64,000 nt of DNA, from positions 4,482,936 through 4,546,935 of the forward strand of contig VZTI01001048.1 in assembly GCA_013397865.1 (NCBI GenBank), written 5' to 3'. A program made the translations under genes and the position numbers. This DNA is from Struthidea cinerea. Taxonomy: Eukaryota > Chordata > Aves > Passeriformes > Corcoracidae. This document shows, one piece after another, positions 50,510 to 59,500 of the stretch; within the stretch, counting starts at the first letter, position 1; each line of letters opens with the position of its first letter. The notes below the pieces were generated by a model. It was not told where the DNA came from and made no database searches. It saw only the letters and a list, made by a program, of their open reading frames with translations.

Positions 50510-53500
50510 AAAAAATTTTCAAAAAAAACAACCCAGNAAATCACTTGAACATCTTTCAAGAAAAACAGCCCAGTCTAAAGGATAATTTCCAACCTAGAGG
50601 GAAATCCAGGCAGTATGCAAATCAGCACTCCACAGATGCCCGTGGTCAAAATCCTTATCAAAAAAGGACATACACAGAAGTAAACCTAAAGTGTATGTAC
50701 AGACCCACACCAGTAAGTACATGTACAGACCCACACCAGTAAGTACATCCACTGCACAGTAAGTTAAAGAGCAGTTATTCAAACAGAAAAAGTACACTGC
50801 ACCTAACAAATACCAGCATTATACAGTATTATATCTACAATGAAACAGTCACAGAAAACAAAGTATTTTTATTATGGATGCAGAAATCCTTTTTTTTTTT
50901 TTTCCTTCTTTAAATCTCCTTACTTTCGAGGGAAGTAGTTTTTATAGAAAAATTGCCAAACTCGCATTAACTCCCTTATGGCAAGAATTTGATCACAGAT
51001 TAGAGACAATCTCATTTAATCTCAGAATTTACATTCTCGTGGAAGAATGACCAGTTCAAATGACTCATGAGATCTGCTTTCCATTAGTTACCAAAAACCT
51101 CTTAGGATGTGCAGCCACCTCCAGAATCCAGTTTCAGGATGAAAAATTTCAAACATAGTCTTATGCTGCTCCGAAGGGCAAATCAAAGACCAAAACGGAT
51201 TATTTTGTTCTTACCAACCTCTTTTTCAAGACCGGGTTCTGCAAAGATCAGTGAGAATCCACAGAAGTCATCTGATTTGCCACACCACGGACTGCAGCCA
51301 GAAAGAGACAGAGGTTACAAGGAGCCAAGGACAAGGACAGAAAGGCCAAGGACAAGGACAGAAAGGCCAAGGACAGGACGCAAAATCATCGCTGCAGTTG
51401 AGACCCCACAGCTCATGGGCTGGGGGTGCCACTCTCAACACACATCTGATGCTTCTGCAAGGTCTTTATGTTTCATAGCAGAACAAACCAGTGGTTATGT
51501 TTTTATACATCTGACAGGCAGATCTACAACACTCACAGGCAGCAGCATCTGCCAGCTACACAAAAAATGTAACTCCAAACCCTCCGGAAGGCTTACAAAT
51601 AGGAAAGTATAACAGCAGATGTTAGAGAGGGCTCACAGCCTACAAACACCTCCCCTAAACAATATCAGACCCCTATTAGGAATACCTCAGGTACAGCCTT
51701 CCTAGAATTTAGATGAAAGAAAGAGTTTTTCTTCTCGAATTCAGTGTTTTACATTTATTAGGAATTTAAATATTGTATTTTAAATTAAAACAAAACAAAC
51801 AAAGACCAAACCACCACCACTGCCTGTGTTTGTCTGCTTTTAAATGCAAATGTACTGCCAAAGGAATTACCTGCACCTGACAGACCATTTGCCTTCAGTG
51901 GGCCAGATGCTAAAGCAATTTTATTACCCACAAAACTCTATTTTGACTTTATACATAGTTTTTTGTTCAGGACAACACGCCACTTCATGAAACTTCTTGT
52001 TTTAATAGAAAGCATGAACATTAACTTCCTATCCCATCCTACACCGCATTTCAGCTCATTATTTTGGGACACTCATAAGAGACAAAGCAATGATTTTCCT
52101 ATTTCATAGAGCTACACCACATTGAACAGCAAGACTGATCACTGGCTTCTTGCTATAATAATGCAGTAACACTCCCATATTCAAATTAAATCCAAAAAGA
52201 AACTAAGTAAAAAACAAAGACCAAAAAAAGGGCAATACAAAAATCCTGATAATTTTTCATTTTGCAAAAGTAAATTTTAGATCTAGGCTTAAATTGAGAA
52301 TGCAGGTTAATCTCAAAGAAAAGATGAAGAAAAAATTAAAGTACTGCATACTTAGTTGAACTGAGGCCTTCAATGGTTGACATCATTTCATCATAAATAT
52401 CTTCCTCTATCCTTCCCTTCTGAGATGAATTTCTGAGGATGAAATGAAGTCTGTGTGACAAATGCTACTCAGAAACAAATAATGGGTACAGAGCACACAT
52501 TCTCAGCACACAGTGGGGCAAGCTTCCAGGGAAAAGCCAAACCAGAATGCGCCGGACTGATCAAAAAAATACACCCTTGAGCACTTTACTGAGCATTTCC
52601 CTAGTTACTCAAATTACATACTTTTCAAGACAGCATTTTGACAATCTGAGGGAATGTTCCACAAATGAAAAACAGCTCCTTATTTAACTCAATGCTACAG
52701 GTAGCATTGTAAGTGCCAATTCTTTATCACATTTTAATGGCAAACATTAATAACACCAGATCTTTCCACTGCTCTTTAGGGCCCTCCCTTCCCAATTCCC
52801 TTCCACCCTGCTGCAGCCCAGCAAGCAAAATGGAATATGAATGACTGAGGGGCCAGTAAGACAAGGAGGGGGGAAAGCTCCTTTTAGAGTCTGCTAACAA
52901 TAACAAACATGAGCTGAGAAATCTTCTAAAGGCCAAAGATTTAGCTTAACCTTTCTAAGGCAGGACTACCATACACACAGGGACTAATCAACCAAATGAT
53001 CACATGCTTATAGCACACTGAACTGCAAGAGGAGCACAAGAGCACAAAAAAAAGAAAAGAAGGTACTTGACAAACCTATCAGAAGTTTTCTGGCGCCCAG
53101 TAGAACACAAAGGTATTTCCTAAATAAAATAGGAATTAAGAATAATTTACACACTCTTTGAATAGCAAACAGCTATGGAAAACAAACATCAAGAAACTGC
53201 CAAAACCATTTTTATTCAGAAATTTTAAAAAACCAAGAACCATTCTCAAATAAAAAAGCTTATAAAAATCAACCCTTTCCAGCAACGTTTTCTGCTTTAA
53301 CAAATGAGAAGTGAGTGTTTTCTGACAAAAAAGATTGTTAGATAATAAGTAAAGAGATCTTCCCTCTCATTTTTCTCTACACACCAAAATAACTAAGCAA
53401 GCACCAGCAGAGGCAAGTAGACTGGAAACCACACACCTGAATGGATGGATGGATGCTTAAATTAAAATTTACTACAGCTGTGGCTCCAGGACCACACCTA

Positions 53501-56500
53501 AAAGCATGCACACTTCCAGCTTTCAGGAAGGTAAGAGGGAAGAAAAAATTAATTTTCTTGTATTTTGAAATCTTAAAAACCTTGAAAATTCTTGATCTTA
53601 TAAATTCTTTACTGATAAAATCCAGTTGCAGGGAGTGCATGTGGAGGGACTATTTATTTTCTATACCTTTCAAGTAAGTATTGAGCGCATCTATCTTTTT
53701 TTTTTACAAAGCCACATGTAGCAGGCAGGATCTCAAGATGGAAAAATTATAGGAAAAATTGATAGTTTTGCTTTAAAGATATACTATGATTATAGTATGC
53801 TAGAGAGAGTAGCAGTCTGAATATGGTTCAGTTCTGACAGAAAGAGATGTTGCACAGATACCCTCTCAGCTCTGTGTGCACACTGAACACCAAGGGTAAG
53901 GGCAGACATTCAGCCACAGAAATCACGTCAGGTTTTGAGTTTCACACCGTAGACACCAGGAGCAGTTTGTAATTGCAGGTTGCCATTTACCACTCGAGAC
54001 CTCACCTTCCTCCGCCTGCCCTGGGAACTGGAGGAGTCGCTGCTGACGCTTTCCCTGTGGTTGAGATGGGCGAAGGGCCTGGCTGCTCCCCAGGACTCCA
54101 GGTACCGCGTCATCCGCACCGACGCTCGCATCTTAAGCCCGTCGTTAACGCGAGTTTTAGGGAGATGATTGTTTGATATGCATTGTTTGGACTAACAGAA
54201 AGAAAAGACGCTCGTGTAGAAAACAGGAATTCAGACAAATCACAAAAAAAACCTGAAGCTCTGTGTATTGAGTGGTTTAAGACTATAAAATCTTGCTGTT
54301 TAGTAGGACTCTGAGCACATCGGCAACATGTCAGCCAACCTCAATTCCTTTATCTCATTTAATTAACGTGAGCTAAAGCAAGTCGCAGCATACACAACGA
54401 ATTGCTTCAGCTGCCTTTATGAGCCCTCGCTTGCAACACTGCACCAGTCAAACTTCCAGGTTTATTTACAGTGATGCAAGGACTCACAGGATCTTATGAA
54501 CAGATACAATTTCCTTGCAGTCAGCACTACAGCAGGGGGAAAAGCTTCCAAATACCTGAGCTGGGGTGTATCAAACAGTAGTTAGAAGATCCCACAAATT
54601 ACAGACTCCACATTAGATTATATCCCTGTGTCACAGGTGCTGAGTCAGGCAGTACAGATGAGGTGTACAGCAACACCCTTGCAGAACTACAGGGAAGCTA
54701 AAACTACAGAATAAACCGAGACAACTGGTAATTCTCTAGCATTTCACAAGTATCTTCAAGGGAGCAGAGACCATTTTAATGGACATAGGTCCTCATTCTG
54801 ATAGTATGTGCTGTGTGCAGCTGGGGGAGGGTTGCAGTATTGAAAAATGTAACAAAGATAAGATTGATTTCTTGCTAATTAAAAGTGGCTCTATGCTGTT
54901 CTTTCCTGTAAAGATCAGGAAGGAAAGAATTTTCTCATGTGCATTTTTTTTTTCATTTGAAACATTTTACTCATCAACCACAAGCCAATTCAAAATAGCA
55001 ATACTCCAGGTGTTTGTAGTTACCAGGCTCTAAAGGAGCAACCCACAGTTGCTAACTTCACACCCTGAAAGGAAGGTGAATCTTACTTTTCAGATAGTGA
55101 GGAAGATGGCTGGTGCTATTTTACAGGCAATGTTTTAGCTGAAAGTGGCCAGATAGAACATGTATTCTTTCATTCCTTCATCCTCACCTTTTGAACTGGG
55201 TTTTTGGGACACTTCACACAAATACGTAGTCAAATATGTGTTTTTACTCTAAGTGGGTCACATAAGAGGTTTCAGCATAACACTTATTACCTTCAATGTA
55301 ATAGGCATGTCATAAAAAGCAGGATGTCCTTTCAGATCTGAACTCCCAAATCCAAGCTGCCCAGGTGACTCACACCATACTTTAATTCTGTTCCTGAATG
55401 AAAAACTGTATGCACCACAGAAACCTATGTACTTATAACGTGTGTATGTACTTGAACAAATATATATGTTTTAAAAACACATACATACCCGTGGATCGAC
55501 CACTAAGTAGGTTTTGATATTCATGGATTCAAGGTAAGGATCCCTCAGGTGTCCATTCCCTTCTTCTACTTCATAAGCTTTGCCTAGGTGATTTAACGTT
55601 GCTTCAGTGATGTGCACACGGCTGAGAACGGAAAAAGAACAAGAGACCCAAACACTCACAGAAAGGTCACATTAAGCATTTCATTTACATTTCAATGGCC
55701 ACTGCTGACATTTCTGCTTTTCAGACATCTCCTGCTTTGGCAGCCAGTAGAAAAATCCTGACAGTACTTAAAATTATATTGCAATCTCTTACTATAGTAC
55801 ATCATTCATAGCAAGCACGCTAAAAAACCACTTCCCATAATGAGATAGCATCGGTATAAAATTAAATTGAAATAAGCAGGGAGATAAACGAAACAAGACG
55901 AAATGTGATCAAAGGAGATCTGATGACTCACATGTCAGGCAGGCTCACAGACAGGTTGTGAGAGCTGCAGGGAAAACTCATGAACAAAACACAAGCGAGG
56001 ACTGCTTTGTGCTAGAAATGCACAAGGAGGGGAGGAGACAGTTACAAAGGCTGGGGAAGGTTTTTCTTAACTCTGAGGAGAATTCTGAAAGTCTGCCTTT
56101 TCTGACTGACACAATCCGAGGAAAAGGCAACACAGATACAACACAAATACACTTCTGAGGAGAGCAGCCAGTATTTTTCTGTACCTATTCACACTTTCCC
56201 TTAAATGTTATTTCACTCAGTATCCCAAATCATGTATTTCCACATAAGTTATAAGTAATATCTTTCCATATAATTTCTCAACAAGAGACTGGAGGGAGTT
56301 CATAAAACAGCATTTCTTAAGTTCTACTTTCTCATTGTTCATCTTCCCATGCTTTTCTCACTTCTCTTTGGCACAGAGGTGTTAGATACTTTCCTACAAT
56401 CCATTAGCTCAGAGCTGGGAAAAGCACAGTTCCAGAATGGAAACTGGCAGTGTGCAGCACTGCTGCTTAACTACAGAGAGCAAGGGAACCACTGTCCCTT

Positions 56501-59500
56501 CCACCTCTCCTTCTTAATGCTGAACATAGGTTTGTATGAAGGTAACATATCCAAGACCTGAAAAGTACTGGCTGTGGCTTCTAAGAAGGAAGAATAAAAA
56601 CTCCCTCAGTACTTTTCAAGCCAACGGTGAGAGGCAGAGGATGCATACTTTTATTTGTTTACTGGTAATTTTCTAAAAACAAAAAGTTCAATTGTTACCT
56701 TGACTACAAAATTTTGCAATTCAGATGAACCTTCAAATCTGAAATTTTAAGGTTTGCTCTAAAGCATCATTTTCTGCCACAGAGACTGGGGCATTCTGTG
56801 TGATGTCTGCACCCTGAGCCTTAAAACACAGCCATGTACTGCAGCAAGTTTCCTGTGCTTTTCCACTTATGCCAAAGGCAGTACATTTGTTCACTACCCA
56901 CCATTTTGCATTTTACCAAGTTCCTCTCCCCTCTCCCTCAAATCACACACTGCTGCAGGACATTTCTGCTCTTACTACAAACTTCCACATTAGATGCCAG
57001 TGATCTCTCAGCAGTTACTAATTGCTCACTGGATTCCAGGATAAGCACATAACCAAGAGCTGCTCTCACAGGCGAGCTGGAGCACGCACTGCTGCCCTTG
57101 CCGTGTCAGGACAGAACACCCAGCACACTGCGCCCAGTTTCCTATGCTGACATGAGAATAACACATGCTGAGCTTCCAGGCATTTACACATTAGAGAGAA
57201 TTGGTCACAAATGCATTCTTAGTTTTGGTTTCATGCTACTCCTTTCTGCTGTAGTGCTGTATTACACTGTTACGACTGTGAGTAATTTTTAAAATCACAA
57301 GGAAACTCTGTCACTGGAAAGAAAATACTTATAAAGCTAGAAGTTTTCCTGCATCCTTTCAAAAGTCTTTAGAATTCCTTCATTTACAGAAAATCAAAAT
57401 AGATATACTTCCTATTTTAAACAAAACCTCTAACTGCTCCTAATGACAAAACTGCTTCCAAAGGAGCAGGACTAGCTAACATTGGAATGAGGACACCCCA
57501 ACAAATAATTTCCCTGCAGAGCAGGAAACAAATATAACATAACATTTGCACAGTGAATAATAGCCCTTCCACCCTGTCAGGCTCAGTCTTCCACAAGTAG
57601 AAGGTGTTTCCTCTGGCCAGTTTTGAAACACAAGATGAGTGAGTACTACACAGGTATAGGTGTAGGAAGTAATAAGGATAATGTTTCTGAATCAGCATGA
57701 CAACCTAAACTAGCTTAATTCTTTACCAGCTTATCAACTATAAACCTGACGATCATAAGGGAATAATCAGAGTTTTCAAAATTAGGCAAAGGTCCTAAAC
57801 GTGACTAACACAGCATGTTTTTGTGCCATATTCAGAGTCATTTTGTTTGCTTTACCAACAAAAGAAACTTTACAACTCTGTATTCTTGTTTAATCACACT
57901 GAATCAACACACTAAACCCTTCAGCCTGGCTGATGTTGTAACTGTTAACCAAGCTCCAAGTAATTTTCTTTCCGTCTCAGTCACCAATGCAACAAAGTAT
58001 TTTGATATTCATAGCCCCTTATCACTTGATAAATCACTTAAATTTCTAAGTTACAAACATATACCTACAAGCTGTCTGAGGTACAGAAATAATAAGAAAC
58101 ACTATAATGATTAAAACCACTCACCAAAAAAAGTCTAATTTGCACAGACTACCATGAAACCAAAAAAATCATGGTCTGGTTTGGGAATGAAAAAAGGAAA
58201 AGTCTCTTATAATGGCCTTTTTTTGTGCAAACTACCAAAATAAGAAAGAAAGAAAAAAAGGGGTTCTTAGATGAATTCTAATCCTTAAATTTAACTTAGA
58301 AAACAGAAAAAGAGTATACTTTCCTAAATGAGGAAAACGCAGATGCTGGGGTGTTTGAAAAACATTTATATTTGCTCTTTTCCACAAGCATCTTAAAAAG
58401 GATGCAACAGACCAATCTCAAACCCAATCCTTTTATTACTGAGCAGCACATGACAAGTTGAATTCAGCTCTCCTATTCAGCAGCACTCCCTTCCCTTCGC
58501 TCTGCCCATGGCAAATGCACAACAAACAACAGCTCCAGACTCTCCTTGCTGGGGATACTCCCTGTCAGGATGCATTTTAATTTCGGAGTGATTTGTGGGG
58601 TTTGAGTGGTGGGGCTGGTGATATAGAGCTGATATAATTCAGGTGGGACTGATCAATACATTAGCAGAAACACTGGGTAAAGACACAGCTTGGCCTTGTT
58701 GACCTAAGTCGCACAACTTTCTTTATCTAAACTCACAAACGTACAATTATCCCTGTGTACAGCATGGATTAACTAAGTCAACATAATGTCCTGCTGAAGA
58801 TGCACATCTTTCTCCAATGACAGGAAGGTCAAGAAGCAGTCACTTGCCTAAGAATAGAATTTTATAGCTCATTGAAAACACAATCAGAAAATACTAACAT
58901 TTTACAGCTCTGCTAAGTACACATTCGTCCTATTTCCATCATCCCATTACGAGGATTTGTGTCACGGCACAGTTACAGATTCCAGGCCCATGACAGCGCG
59001 ACTCAGCCCCGGCAGGGAGGATCCTCACCCCGGCACTCCGGCGGATTCCATGCGGTTGGCCAGGGACACGTCGTGCGACCACACGTCGTACTGCCACTTC
59101 CGCAGGCCGATCACCCCGCACAGCACGTTCCCGGAGTGAATCCCGACCCTCATGTTGATGTCCACTCCCGTGGCTTCTCTCACCTGCCTGGGGAGGCATG
59201 AGGGATTAGAGCAGGAGACTTTTCATTTTCTCTCCTTGTCTTGGTCCTCAAACCAGGACACTCCTCCTTCCGGAGATCTGTTAAGTTTTAGTCTCATCAT
59301 GCGCTTGGTGCAAAGACGAGACAAACTTATAATCAGAAGTATCCAACTACAGCTAATAAATGCACTTTGAATGTTGACAAGAAAACTAATTACTTTATTC
59401 AATATCTTCACAGTATCTATATTTTAAACAGCCTTCTGTGTAATACTTACTTTATTGCTTCACACATGTCGAGCCCCATTTTAACACAGTTCCTGGCATG

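Noticed and set aside
51109..51612. A 167-codon + strand frame with Lys/Arg/Thr-rich repeats
   Set aside because: It is the reverse strand of an ADCY7 exon plus the 21-bp minisatellite; the repeat produces the apparent protein periodicity.
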